21,424 nucleotides of DNA from CAZZKE01 sp964655005. Lineage in GTDB: Bacteria; Pseudomonadota; Alphaproteobacteria; Rhodospirillales; JABHCV01. Location of the stretch: assembly GCA_964655005.1 (NCBI GenBank), contig CAZZKE010000053.1:1-21424 (forward strand). Direction: 5' to 3'. Positions 1 to 8,198 of this stretch are shown piece by piece (position 1 is the stretch's first letter; the number at the start of each line of letters is the position of its first letter). A program made the translations under genes and the position numbers. The notes beneath the pieces were generated by a model, which worked only from the letters and a program-made list of their open reading frames with translations, was not told where the DNA came from and made no database searches.

Positions 1-1155
1 GCCGAATACGTGCGCCGTTTTCTGGCCGGCGAGGACGACGGCGACCCCCGGTCCTGGCCGCAGCGGCTGGAGGAAGCCTTTTGCGAAGCGACCAGGGCGA
101 AATACGCGGTGGCCTGCAATTCCGGCACATCGGGGTTGCACATGGCGCTGTTCGCCGCCGGGGTCGGCCCCGGCGACGAGGTCATTAGCCCGGCCCTGAC
201 CGTGGTCATGGATGCCTACGCCACCATCCACCTGGGCGCGACGCCGGTGTTCGCCGATGTCGATTCCGATACCTTCAACATCAGCGCCCGGACCATCGCC
301 GACAAGATCACGCCGCGCACCAGGGCCATTCTGGTGGTTTCCCTGGAAGGCCTGCCGGTCGATATGGACCCGGTCATGGCGCTGGCCAAAGAACACGATT
401 TGATGGTTATAGAGGATTCGGCGCAGACCCTGCTGGGCCGCGACAACGGCCGCATGGCCGGCACCATCGGTCATCTGGGAGTCTACAGTTTCGAAAACAA
501 GAAACACATGACCTGCGGTTCGGAAGGCGGCATGGTGGTGTCCAACGATGCCGACCTGGCGACCCGGGCGCGCAAGTTCGGCGGCATCGGCTACAAGCAC
601 ATGACGGCCAGGGCCGGGCGCACCCACCTGGCCCTGTCGACGGTGCAGGACCCGGCCTACGAACGGTTCGACACCATTGGCCTGAATTACCGCATGAACG
701 AAATCTCGGCTGCGGTCGGCCTGGCCCAGCTTGAACGCATCGAAGAAAAAGTCGGTCGCCGTCAGGCCGTCGCCAGACTGTTCATGGAAGCCACCAAGGA
801 TTGCCCCTGGATGATCCCGCAGGTCACCCCCGACGGGTTCGAAAATTCCTATTACACGTTCGCGGTGAAATATATGGGCGGCGAACGGCACGGCGTCTCG
901 TGGAAGGAATTCTACAATCGCTATACCGATGCCGGCGGCGACGGATTTTACGGCGCCTGCATGATCCCCTATCTGGAACCGGCGTTGCGCGACGCCACCA
1001 TCAACGGCGTGACTTTCGCGAAAGGATCGTGCCCGGTCGCCGAGGATTTGCAATCGCGGATCATGCAGTTCAAGACCAATTACCGGGACCTTGACGCCGC
1101 CGCCGCCAAGACGCACATTCTTGGCCGGTTGATCGACGACATGGGGCGGGGCTGA
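1..1155 (+). CDS. DegT/DnrJ/EryC1/StrS-family PLP sugar aminotransferase (5' partial)
   Basis: Predicted PLP-dependent aminotransferase that adds an amino group to a keto-sugar (usually nucleotide-linked), cytosolic. The reading frame is open to the first base of the window (A-E-Y precede the GTG at 10), and the family's N-terminus is missing, so the gene starts upstream. Counting from the codon at 10, I see the cofactor-loop motif CNSGTSGLH (36-44), the Asp of VIEDSAQ (134-140) that pairs with the pyridine nitrogen, and the SFENKKHMT segment (160-168), where K165 is the likely Schiff-base lysine. Because the lysine is kept, this is not an RfbH/ColD-type dehydrase, which has His there. The stop is 4 bp before the next gene, which suggests an operon with the isomerase and oxidoreductase that follow. 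The family is clear; the substrate is unknown. Confidence 0.9.
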   Translation, partial: AEYVRRFLAGEDDGDPRSWPQRLEEAFCEATRAKYAVACNSGTSGLHMALFAAGVGPGDEVISPALTVVMDAYATIHLGATPVFADVDSDTFNISARTIADKITPRTRAILVVSLEGLPVDMDPVMALAKEHDLMVIEDSAQTLLGRDNGRMAGTIGHLGVYSFENKKHMTCGSEGGMVVSNDADLATRARKFGGIGYKHMTARAGRTHLALSTVQDPAYERFDTIGLNYRMNEISAAVGLAQLERIEEKVGRRQAVARLFMEATKDCPWMIPQVTPDGFENSYYTFAVKYMGGERHGVSWKEFYNRYTDAGGDGFYGACMIPYLEPALRDATINGVTFAKGSCPVAEDLQSRIMQFKTNYRDLDAAAAKTHILGRLIDDMGRG

Positions 1156-1159
1156 ATTA

Positions 1160-1981
1160 ATGACCACGGAAACTGTTTTCGGCATCGTCCAGGGCCGTCT
1201 GACACCGGCGCCGCCGGGCTGTTTGCAATGGTTTCCACAGCAATCATGGGCCGGGGAATTCGCCACCGCCGGGCAATTGGGGCTTTCCTATATCGAACTT
1301 ATCGCCGAGGTCCGGCATAATCCCGGCAATCCGATATGGTCCGACGACGGCATCGCCCAAATCAGGGAACTGGCCCGGGAAAACGGCCTGATGCTGCATG
1401 CCCTGTGCAACGATTTCACGGTCGAACATACCCTGCCGGGGTCCACCGAAGTGCTCCGGCAGAGCCTGGAGCTGGTCGAACGGGGCCGCATGCTGGGCGT
1501 CGAAAAACTGATTATGCCGCTGTTCGATTCAAGCGAGCTGTCGCCGCACAACATCGACGACTACATCGGCCCGCTTGGCGATATCGCCGACGCCGCGAAA
1601 GACGGCGGCATGACCACCTGTCTGGAAACCATCCTTACCGGGGCCGAACTGATAGAACTGCTCGACCGGCTCGACCGCCGCCACGTCAAGGCGGTTTACG
1701 ACACCGGCAACCGGGTCGCCTTCGGCCACGACCTGGCCGCCGATATCCGGCTGTTGGGCGACCGCATCGCGCACATTCACATCAAGGACAAGGACGCCGA
1801 AAACCGGAATGTCCTGCTTGGCACCGGGCTGGTCAATTTCGCCGAGGTCTTCGCCGCCGTTCACGATATCGGCTACGACGGCCCCTATACATTCGAGACC
1901 CAACGCGGTCGGGACCCCCGCCGCACGGCCGCCTATAACATGATGCTGGTGGATTTCTTTCGCCAGGAAGGCGGCGCCTGA
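1160..1981 (+). CDS. Sugar phosphate isomerase/epimerase, xylose isomerase-like TIM barrel
   Basis: A 273-residue protein of the AP-endonuclease-2 / xylose isomerase-like TIM-barrel superfamily, expected to isomerise or epimerise a keto-sugar or cyclitol using a divalent metal. Metal-site residues fall in the usual order: E156 in CLETI, D181 in VYDTGN, H206 and D210 in HIHIKD, and E246 in YTFET. The N-terminal GIVQGRL segment is typical of members found in glycan clusters. It sits between the aminotransferase (4-bp gap) and the oxidoreductase, whose ATG shares one base with this stop (TGATG), so the three are probably co-translated and act on one sugar. The family is confident; the reaction is not, and IolE/IolI-like dehydratase or 3-keto-sugar epimerase activity would also fit. 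Confidence 0.85.
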   Translation: MTTETVFGIVQGRLTPAPPGCLQWFPQQSWAGEFATAGQLGLSYIELIAEVRHNPGNPIWSDDGIAQIRELARENGLMLHALCNDFTVEHTLPGSTEVLRQSLELVERGRMLGVEKLIMPLFDSSELSPHNIDDYIGPLGDIADAAKDGGMTTCLETILTGAELIELLDRLDRRHVKAVYDTGNRVAFGHDLAADIRLLGDRIAHIHIKDKDAENRNVLLGTGLVNFAEVFAAVHDIGYDGPYTFETQRGRDPRRTAAYNMMLVDFFRQEGGA

Positions 1982-3024
1982 TGAAATTGCGGAAAATCCT
2001 GTTCATCGGCCTGGGCGGCGCCGGCCAGCGCCACCTTCGCGTTTTCAAAAGCCTGCTTGGCGACGGCTGCCGCTATACCTGTTTCCGTTCGCACCGCACA
2101 TCGCCGTTGCTGAACGCCGATTTTTCCGTCAACGACGGCGGCACGGTCGAAGACGCCTACGGCCTGACCAGTTTCGACAGCCTGGAGGCGGCGCTTGACG
2201 ACGGCCCCGACCTGGCGGTTATTTCGACGCCGAGCTCGCTGCATTTCGGGGCCGCCATGATGGCCGCCGAAAGGGGCGTCGATATCTTCATCGAAAAACC
2301 GTTTTCCCATAACCTGGACGGTTTCGAGCGGTTCCGCGACACCGTGCTGGCCAACAAGCTGAACTTTCTGATTTCCTTTCAGCGCCGCCATCACGGATTG
2401 ATCGGCAAGGCCCACGAGGCCATCGCCGGGGGCCGGCTGGGCAGGGTTTTCTCGGCTTCTTTCAGCGTCGCCTCGTACGTTCCGGCCTGGCACGCCTACG
2501 AAAACTTTCTCGGCCTTTATGCCTGCCGCAAGGAACTGGGCGGCGGCGTGCTGCTGACCGAAATTCACGAGTTTGACCTGTGCAACTGGTTCTTCGGCCC
2601 GCCCGCCGCAGTATCGTGCGGCGGCGGTACGTTCGGCGGCGCGGCCATGGATGTGGAGGACACGGCCCACGCCATCATCGATTATCCGGGATTGGCGGTC
2701 AGCGTCAATCTGTGCTTCATGCAGCGGCACAACCGCCGCGACTTCGCGGTCGCCGGCGACCAGGGATACCTGGAATGGAATCAGGACGGCAACCGGCTGA
2801 CCATCGAAGATTACCGGACCGGCAAAAGCGAAACCCTGACCGATCCGGGCGTCACTAACGACGACATGTTTATGGTTCAGGCCAAATATTTTCTGGACCG
2901 CCATACGCCCGCCGACAGCGCCGAAAACCTGGAAATGGCGCGGGTTTCCCAGGCCATGGTGGAAGCCGCGAAACAGTCCATGGAAACCGGCCGCAGGGTC
3001 GACTTGCCGGCCCCGTCGGAATAA
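1981..3024 (+). CDS. Gfo/Idh/MocA-family NAD(P)-dependent sugar oxidoreductase
   Basis: A 347-residue oxidoreductase predicted to oxidise or reduce a sugar hydroxyl/ketone with NAD(P). The N-terminal Rossmann motif GLGGAGQRH is at 10-18. The EKP motif that ends the nucleotide domain is at 105-107, and the C-terminal substrate-domain signature GGGVLLTEIHEFD is at 187-199, with H196 as the likely catalytic histidine. Length is normal for the family. Its ATG overlaps the previous stop by one base. With the aminotransferase it could form an oxidise-then-aminate pair, as in 3-amino-sugar pathways, but the substrate is inferred only from position. A second, distinct member of the family lies at 9949-10986. 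Confidence 0.9.
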   Translation: MKLRKILFIGLGGAGQRHLRVFKSLLGDGCRYTCFRSHRTSPLLNADFSVNDGGTVEDAYGLTSFDSLEAALDDGPDLAVISTPSSLHFGAAMMAAERGVDIFIEKPFSHNLDGFERFRDTVLANKLNFLISFQRRHHGLIGKAHEAIAGGRLGRVFSASFSVASYVPAWHAYENFLGLYACRKELGGGVLLTEIHEFDLCNWFFGPPAAVSCGGGTFGGAAMDVEDTAHAIIDYPGLAVSVNLCFMQRHNRRDFAVAGDQGYLEWNQDGNRLTIEDYRTGKSETLTDPGVTNDDMFMVQAKYFLDRHTPADSAENLEMARVSQAMVEAAKQSMETGRRVDLPAPSE

Positions 3025-3040
3025 GGCCGCAGCCACGGCC
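3025..3040 (+). other. Short GC-rich hairpin directly after a stop codon
   Basis: A perfect 5-bp inverted repeat (GGCCG ... CGGCC) with a 6-nt loop starts at the base after the oxidoreductase stop, inside the 36-bp gap before the ABC transporter gene. There is no T-run, so it is not a convincing intrinsic terminator. It could protect an mRNA 3' end or be chance in GC-rich DNA. It is one of the longer gaps in the region A gene run. Confidence 0.2.
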
Positions 3041-3060
3041 GGCGACCCTTACCCCATCCC

Positions 3061-4878
3061 ATGAAAAACCAGATAGCCAAAATTTTCTCCCTGATTGACG
3101 GGCGAACCCGAAAAGGGCTGATTGGCCTGTTCGCCCTGATGTTTGTCGCCGCCGGGCTGGAAATGGCCGGCGTCGGCATGTTCCTGCCGTTGCTGCAATT
3201 GCTGACAACCCCGGACGCGGCGGAAAAAAACGCCGTTCTCGGGGTCCTGGGGGAACTGATAGGGGCCGGCAGCCAGAAACGGCTGATTATTATTTTTTGC
3301 CTTATCATCTTCGTGTTCTTCGTTTTCAAGAGCCTGGCGCTGGGCCTGGTGATATTCATCCAGAACCGGTTCATCGCCCGCCACCGGGCGCTTTATTCCC
3401 AGGCCCTGCTGCGGCAGTATCTGGACCGGCCTTATGTCTTCCACCTGCAACGCAACACCACCGAACTGATCCGCAATATCACGCTGCTGGCCAGCCGGGT
3501 TTTCGTCAAGGGGTTGCTGCCGGTCCTGCAAATCGCCATGGAACTGCTGATCGTCACCGGCATCGGCCTGGTGCTGATTCTGGTCGATCCGGTGGCGACC
3601 GTTCTGGTCGGGCTGGTGCTTGGCGGGTCGGTCGGCATGTTCTATCTGCTGATCCGCCACCGGGTCCAGGAATGGGGCCGCCGGGTGATCCACTACGACG
3701 GTGAAATTCTGTTGTGGATAACCCAGGCGCTGGGCTCCATCAAGGAAACCAAGCTTTACCGTCACGAAGATTTTTTCGCCCGCGCCTTCGCCGGGCCAAG
3801 CAACGCCCAGGCGGGTTTTCTGGCCCGCAGCACCACCGTGCCGCACCTTCCGCGATTGGTTATCGAGGCGGTGGCGATTGGCGCCATGGCCCTGTTGGTG
3901 GCGGTGCTGGTCGGCCAGTCGGATGGAGACATGGCGGCAGTCGTGCCGAAACTGGGATTGTTCGCCGTCGCCGCCATGCGACTGATGCCGTCGTTGAGCA
4001 AGCTGGTCGGCGCGCTGACCAGCCTGCGCGACAATGCCGCCGCCGTCGATACGCTGTATGCCGATTTCAACGAGGCCGCGACGACCGCCCGGTCCGATGG
4101 CCGCCGCCCCGGTGCGCCGTTTTCCTATCGCCGGGAAATTCGCCTGGACAACCTGGCCTACCGCTATCCGAATTCCGCCGAGACCATCCTGGAAGGCGTC
4201 GACCTGACCATCGAACGGGGCCGGTCGGTGGCCTTCGTCGGCGCCTCCGGGGCCGGCAAGACGACTCTGGTCGATCTGGTCCTGGGCCTGCTCGAGCCGG
4301 TTAGCGGCGAAATCCGGGTCGATGGCCGCGATATTCACGAAGACCTCGCCGGATGGCAATCGCTGATCGGTTATATTCCGCAGGATATCTACGTTACCGA
4401 CGACACCCTGCGGCGGAACATAGCGCTGGGAAAAAATGATGACGAGATCGATCCGGCGGGGCTGGACCGGGCCATTAATCTGGCCCAGTTGCGGGCCTTC
4501 GTGGACGACCTGCCGCTGGGTCTGGACACCGTGGTCGGCGAACGCGGGGCCCGGCTTTCAGGCGGTCAGCGCCAGCGCATCGGCATCGCGCGCGCCCTCT
4601 ACCACGATCCCGAAGTGCTGGTCATGGACGAGGCGACTTCGGCCCTCGACGGCGAGACCGAAAAGGAAATCACCGCCGCCATCGATCAGTTGAGCGGCGA
4701 CAAGACGCTGATAATCATCGCCCATCGCCTGAGCACGGTGCGCCATTGTGACCGGATCGTGCTGCTTGAGGCGGGGCGGATCGTCGATTCCGGCGGTTTC
4801 TACGAGATGGCCGACCGCAACCCGGAATTTCGCCGTATGGTCGAAATGGCCAGACTGGACCCGGAACAAACGACGTGA
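3061..4878 (+). CDS. ABC exporter with fused membrane and ATPase domains (PglK/MsbA-like glycan flippase)
   Basis: A 605-residue half-transporter predicted to sit in the inner membrane and flip a lipid-linked glycan to the periplasm. Hydrophobic spans at about 18-45, 76-98, 150-200 and 262-285 fit the six-helix type IV exporter fold. The ATPase domain has Walker A GASGAGKTT (394-402), the LSGGQ signature (499-503), Walker B with D523-E524, and the H-loop His555. The LEMAGVGMFLPLLQ segment near residue 20 resembles PglK-type flippases. No Wzm/Wzt pair and no Wzx is in the window, so this is the best candidate for glycan export here. The start lacks a clear Shine-Dalgarno sequence. The stop overlaps the next GTG by four bases. 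A lipid exporter is an alternative. Confidence 0.88.
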   Translation: MKNQIAKIFSLIDGRTRKGLIGLFALMFVAAGLEMAGVGMFLPLLQLLTTPDAAEKNAVLGVLGELIGAGSQKRLIIIFCLIIFVFFVFKSLALGLVIFIQNRFIARHRALYSQALLRQYLDRPYVFHLQRNTTELIRNITLLASRVFVKGLLPVLQIAMELLIVTGIGLVLILVDPVATVLVGLVLGGSVGMFYLLIRHRVQEWGRRVIHYDGEILLWITQALGSIKETKLYRHEDFFARAFAGPSNAQAGFLARSTTVPHLPRLVIEAVAIGAMALLVAVLVGQSDGDMAAVVPKLGLFAVAAMRLMPSLSKLVGALTSLRDNAAAVDTLYADFNEAATTARSDGRRPGAPFSYRREIRLDNLAYRYPNSAETILEGVDLTIERGRSVAFVGASGAGKTTLVDLVLGLLEPVSGEIRVDGRDIHEDLAGWQSLIGYIPQDIYVTDDTLRRNIALGKNDDEIDPAGLDRAINLAQLRAFVDDLPLGLDTVVGERGARLSGGQRQRIGIARALYHDPEVLVMDEATSALDGETEKEITAAIDQLSGDKTLIIIAHRLSTVRHCDRIVLLEAGRIVDSGGFYEMADRNPEFRRMVEMARLDPEQTT

Positions 4879-5888
4879 CCCTGCGCGAAGCGGATATCCG
4901 CCCGGCCGATTTGCTGGCCGAATATCTCCGCCTTAATGCGGCGGACGGCCAGGCCCTGTTGAACGGCGATGGCGAAATGGAACATCGCGCCTGCCCCGGT
5001 TGCGGCGCCGACGCGCCGGTTGCGGCGTTCGCCAAGAACGGCTTTCGGCTGGTTCGCTGCGGCGCTTGTGATACGCTTTACGTCAATCCCGTTCCGTCGG
5101 CGGACGCCCTGGCCGCGTTCTATCGGGACAGCCGGTCCTCGCGGTATTGGGCCAGGGTCTTTTTTCCGGCGGTCGCCGAAGCCCGGCGGGGAAGCATTTA
5201 CCGGCCCCGCGCCGAACGGGTCGCCACCTATGCCGCCGCCCATATCGAGACCCCGCAGCGGCTGATCGATGTCGGCGCCGGGGCCGGGCTGTTTCTGGAA
5301 GAATTCCGGCGGCTCGATCCGCTGGCCGCCCTGGGGGCCGTCGAACCCGGGGCCGAATCCGCTGCCGAATTGCGGCGGAAAGGCTTCGAAACCCTGGAAG
5401 GTTTCGCCCATGAAGCCTCCCGATGGGCGGGCTCGGCCGATGTGGTTACCTGTTTCGAAGTGCTGGAACATGTCGGCGACGCGGTGGCGCTGTTTAACGA
5501 TCTGGCCGCCCTGGCCCGCCCCGGCGGCCTGATTATAGTTTCCGGGTTGTGCGGCGGCGGCTTCGATATCGAAACCCTGGGCGCCCTTTCGAAACCGGTG
5601 TCGCCGCCCCATCACCTGAGCTTCCTGAGTATTGCCGGGGTGGAAAAGCTGCTGGGGCGATGCGGCCTGGGCGTCGTCGATATTTGCACGCCGGGCGAGC
5701 TGGATGTGGACATCGTGCGCAACGCGGCGCGGCAAAATCCGGAAATCCTGACCGACCCCGATTTGCGGCAGCTGATTCTTGCCGCCGGCGATGACGCCCG
5801 CCGTGAGTTTCAGGAAGACCTGAAAAAATCGCGGCGGTCCTCGCATATGTGGATCGTCGCCCGGCGGCCCGGCTGCCGCGCCCGATGA
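4875..5888 (+). CDS. Class I SAM-dependent methyltransferase with N-terminal zinc ribbon
   Basis: A 337-residue protein. Two CxxC pairs (C40/C43 in ACPGCG and C62/C65 in RCGACD) form a zinc ribbon, followed by the LYVNPVP element typical of this methyltransferase group. SAM motif I, LIDVGAGAG, is at about 130-138, and CFEVLEHV lies further on at the motif II/post-motif position. The arrangement fits Methyltransf_23-type enzymes, common in polysaccharide clusters, that methylate sugars or lipid-linked intermediates. The GTG start makes a GTGA overlap with the ABC gene, implying coupling; a later ATG near 4978 would cut into the sequence just before the zinc ribbon. The target hydroxyl or carbon is unknown. 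Confidence 0.82.
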   Translation: MTLREADIRPADLLAEYLRLNAADGQALLNGDGEMEHRACPGCGADAPVAAFAKNGFRLVRCGACDTLYVNPVPSADALAAFYRDSRSSRYWARVFFPAVAEARRGSIYRPRAERVATYAAAHIETPQRLIDVGAGAGLFLEEFRRLDPLAALGAVEPGAESAAELRRKGFETLEGFAHEASRWAGSADVVTCFEVLEHVGDAVALFNDLAALARPGGLIIVSGLCGGGFDIETLGALSKPVSPPHHLSFLSIAGVEKLLGRCGLGVVDICTPGELDVDIVRNAARQNPEILTDPDLRQLILAAGDDARREFQEDLKKSRRSSHMWIVARRPGCRAR

Positions 5889-7453
5889 CCGTGTTGCTGC
5901 GCCACGGCGGCGATCTGCCGCCGGTCGATACCTGCGACAGTTGTTTAAGGATCGCCGCCGCCACCGATCAACTGGACCCGGCGAAGCTGGAAAAAACCTT
6001 CGATGCCGCCGCCCCGTGGTGGCTGGCGCTGGGGCGGCGGCTGGGGGCCGAAGGCTCGGCCTCTCTCGCCCATGCCCCGGCCTGCGCGGCCAATATTTCC
6101 GATCTGGGGGTGATGAAGGCGTGGTCCATGATCGTCGCGGAACGGGCGGCGGCGTCCGGTTCCTGTCTGGTGGTTTGCGACGATCCCTGGATGTTCCGCC
6201 ATTTAAGCCGGATCGAAAATGTCGAGGCCGGCCCGCCGCCGCCGCTTTTGTTGGCCGAACTGAAACTGACCCTGCGCGGCCTGGCCGCCCGCGGCAAGTG
6301 CGCCTTCGATCTGGCCCGCCGGACCCTGGCCCTGCGCGACCGGCGAAAAACCGCCGTCCGGGGCGGCAAGGTGTTGCTGGTCTATGGCCATCCGGCCAGT
6401 ACGGCGGATGGCCGGGACGGCTACTTCGGCGAATTGATGAAGGCCCAGCCGGACCTGCGCCGCGTCCTGCATGTCGATTGCGGCGTCGTCCGGGCCCGCG
6501 AACTGGCGGGAAACGGGCGCACCGTCAGCTTACATGCCTGGGGACGGTTGCGGGATTTGCCGGGCCTGATCCTGGCCCGCTGGCGGCCCGCCCCGGAACA
6601 CCTGAAAGGCGAAGACGGCTGGCTGGTGCGCCGCGCCGCCGCCCGCGAAGGCGGCCGGGCCCAGGCCGCGATGATCGCCTGGCAGCAAAAGTGCCAGCGC
6701 CGCTGGCTGGCCGCCAGCAAACCGCAGGTGGTCGCCTGGCCGTGGGAGAATCATTCCTGGGAACGGGACCTGGTCCGCGCCGCCCGCGAAGGCGGCGTCC
6801 GCACCGTCGGTTATCAGCATTCGGTTATCGGCGACCAGATGCTCAACTATGCCCCGGCCTCGAACCCCGATGGGCTGGCTTCGATCCCCGATCTGGTCCT
6901 GTGCACCGGGCCGGCGACCCGGGACAGGCTGTTGAAATGGGGCATCCCGGAAGAACGCCTGGCAATCGGCGGGGCGTTGCGGATTCCGGCAATCAAGGCG
7001 CTGCAACCGGATCCCCACGGGCCGGTCTTCATGGCCCTGCCGTTCGATGGCGAAACGGCGCGCCAGATGATCGCCGCCGCCCGCCGCCTGACCGGCGACG
7101 GTTTCCGTTTTCTGGTCAAGGCCCACCCCATGTCGCCGTACCCATTCACCGCCGGCGACGGCATCGAACGCAGCGACCGGCCGTTCTTCGATCATCACGG
7201 CCTGCGGGCCGTGGTCTACGCGGCCAGCACCGTCGGCCTGGAATCCGCCCTGGCCGGGCTGCCGACCGTGCGGTTCCGCCCCCAGGGCCGTTTGTCGCTG
7301 AATATTCTGCCCGGCGGACTTGATCTGCCGGTCGCCGGGCCGGAAAATCTGGGCCAGGTTTTATCGACGGCGAAGCCGCCCGTTATCAACCGCGAACGGG
7401 TGTTTTCACCCACCGACAACGATTTCTGGAAAAGGACCATGGACGATGACTGA
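5885..7453 (+). CDS. Surface carbohydrate biosynthesis protein, GT-B-like putative glycosyltransferase
   Basis: A 522-residue soluble protein with features of GT-B-fold transferases. Positions 285-293 read WPWENHSWE, and 310-314 read YQHSV. There is FLVKAHP at about 409-415 and a C-terminal AASTVGLESALAGLPTV stretch (446-462), which looks like the donor-binding Glu/Ser loop seen in Kdo-, capsule- and CDP-glycerol-transferase-like families. I recognise it as a surface carbohydrate biosynthesis family protein but cannot name a substrate. I chose the ATG at 5885 because it forms an ATGA overlap with the methyltransferase stop; a GTG at 5849 would add 12 residues. It overlaps the aldolase gene by 8 bp. 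Placed next to a CMP-ulosonate synthetase, it is a candidate transferase for that donor (inference). Confidence 0.6.
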   Translation: MTVLLRHGGDLPPVDTCDSCLRIAAATDQLDPAKLEKTFDAAAPWWLALGRRLGAEGSASLAHAPACAANISDLGVMKAWSMIVAERAAASGSCLVVCDDPWMFRHLSRIENVEAGPPPPLLLAELKLTLRGLAARGKCAFDLARRTLALRDRRKTAVRGGKVLLVYGHPASTADGRDGYFGELMKAQPDLRRVLHVDCGVVRARELAGNGRTVSLHAWGRLRDLPGLILARWRPAPEHLKGEDGWLVRRAAAREGGRAQAAMIAWQQKCQRRWLAASKPQVVAWPWENHSWERDLVRAAREGGVRTVGYQHSVIGDQMLNYAPASNPDGLASIPDLVLCTGPATRDRLLKWGIPEERLAIGGALRIPAIKALQPDPHGPVFMALPFDGETARQMIAAARRLTGDGFRFLVKAHPMSPYPFTAGDGIERSDRPFFDHHGLRAVVYAASTVGLESALAGLPTVRFRPQGRLSLNILPGGLDLPVAGPENLGQVLSTAKPPVINRERVFSPTDNDFWKRTMDDD

Positions 7454-8198
7454 TCCGTTTCGCAACCCGCTTAAAAGCAAGCTGTCGCGTGGCGAGCCAT
7501 GTATCGGCGCCTGGCTGAGCAGCGGCTCGCCGGTCAATGCCGAGGCCATGGCCAGCCTGGGGTTCGACTGGTTGTGTATCGATATGGAACACGGCTCGAC
7601 CGATATCTCGCAGGTCGAGGCGGTATTTCAGGCGACCGAGCGGCACGGCGTTTCGCCGATGGTCCGCCTGGGCCGGCTGGATGGCGACCTGGCCCGGCGG
7701 ATGCTTGATCTGGGCGCCGCCGGAATCATCGTCGCCGCCGTGGAAGACGCCGCGGCGTTCGAAGACTTCGCCCGTTTTTGCCTGTATGCGCCGGATGGCC
7801 ATCGTGGCGTCGGCCTGTCGCGGTGCAATGTCTGGGGCGATAGCTTCGATGATTACCGGGAAAACTTTCGCCCGGTTCTGGTGCCGATGGTCGAGACCCG
7901 TTCGGGTGTCGCCGCCGCCGCCGCCCTGGCTTCCCTGGACGTGGTCGACGCCCTGTTTCTGGGGCCTTACGATTTGTCGTCGGATCTGGGTTGCGTCGGC
8001 GATTTCAAGGGCGCCGATTTTATCGCCGCCGTCGATACCGTGCGCCGGGCCTGCACCGGCAAGGCCGTCGGCATTCATCAGGTCAAACCCGATCCGGCCG
8101 AACTTCGGGGCCGCATCGAAGAAGGCTTCACCCTGCTCGCCTATGGCACCGACATCATCGCCATGCGCCATGCGCTGGCCGGGGTGCGGCAGGTATGA
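7446..8198 (+). CDS. HpcH/HpaI-family class II pyruvate aldolase
   Basis: A 250-residue enzyme of the HpcH/HpaI (2-keto-3-deoxy acid) aldolase family, which joins or splits pyruvate and an aldehyde using a divalent metal. By comparison with E. coli HpaI the key residues are present: H49 in CIDMEHG (general base), R74 in VRLGR (pyruvate carboxylate), and metal ligands E150 in VPMVET and D176 in LGPYDLS. The ATG at 7446 fits the usual N-terminus (LKSKLSRGE...GAW) and overlaps the upstream gene by 8 bp; the frame stays open upstream, but that sequence is not aldolase-like. The stop overlaps the cytidylyltransferase ATG (ATGA). In this context it may make a 3-deoxy-2-ulosonic acid for activation rather than degrade an aromatic compound; that role is inference. 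Confidence 0.88.
   Translation: MTDPFRNPLKSKLSRGEPCIGAWLSSGSPVNAEAMASLGFDWLCIDMEHGSTDISQVEAVFQATERHGVSPMVRLGRLDGDLARRMLDLGAAGIIVAAVEDAAAFEDFARFCLYAPDGHRGVGLSRCNVWGDSFDDYRENFRPVLVPMVETRSGVAAAAALASLDVVDALFLGPYDLSSDLGCVGDFKGADFIAAVDTVRRACTGKAVGIHQVKPDPAELRGRIEEGFTLLAYGTDIIAMRHALAGVRQV

Noticed and set aside
1..1155. DegT-family protein as RfbH-type 3-dehydrase for the CDP-sugar branch
   Set aside because: The Schiff-base lysine is present (K165 by count from base 10), whereas RfbH/ColD enzymes have histidine there; it also lies 16 kb from rfbFG.
1933..3036. 367-codon minus-strand frame opposite the first oxidoreductase
   Set aside because: The plus-strand frame carries the Rossmann and EKP motifs; the antisense product shows no family features.
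3049..4359. 436-codon open frame on the minus strand opposite the ABC transporter
   Set aside because: It lies fully antisense to a gene with all ABC motifs, its translation is rich in Gln, His, Asp and Arg without any recognisable domain, and such frames are expected in GC-rich DNA.
5941..7323. 460-codon alternative plus-strand frame inside the GT-B-like gene
   Set aside because: It is Arg/Pro/Gly-rich, a typical shifted-frame product, and the chosen frame has coupled start and stop positions and fold-like motifs.
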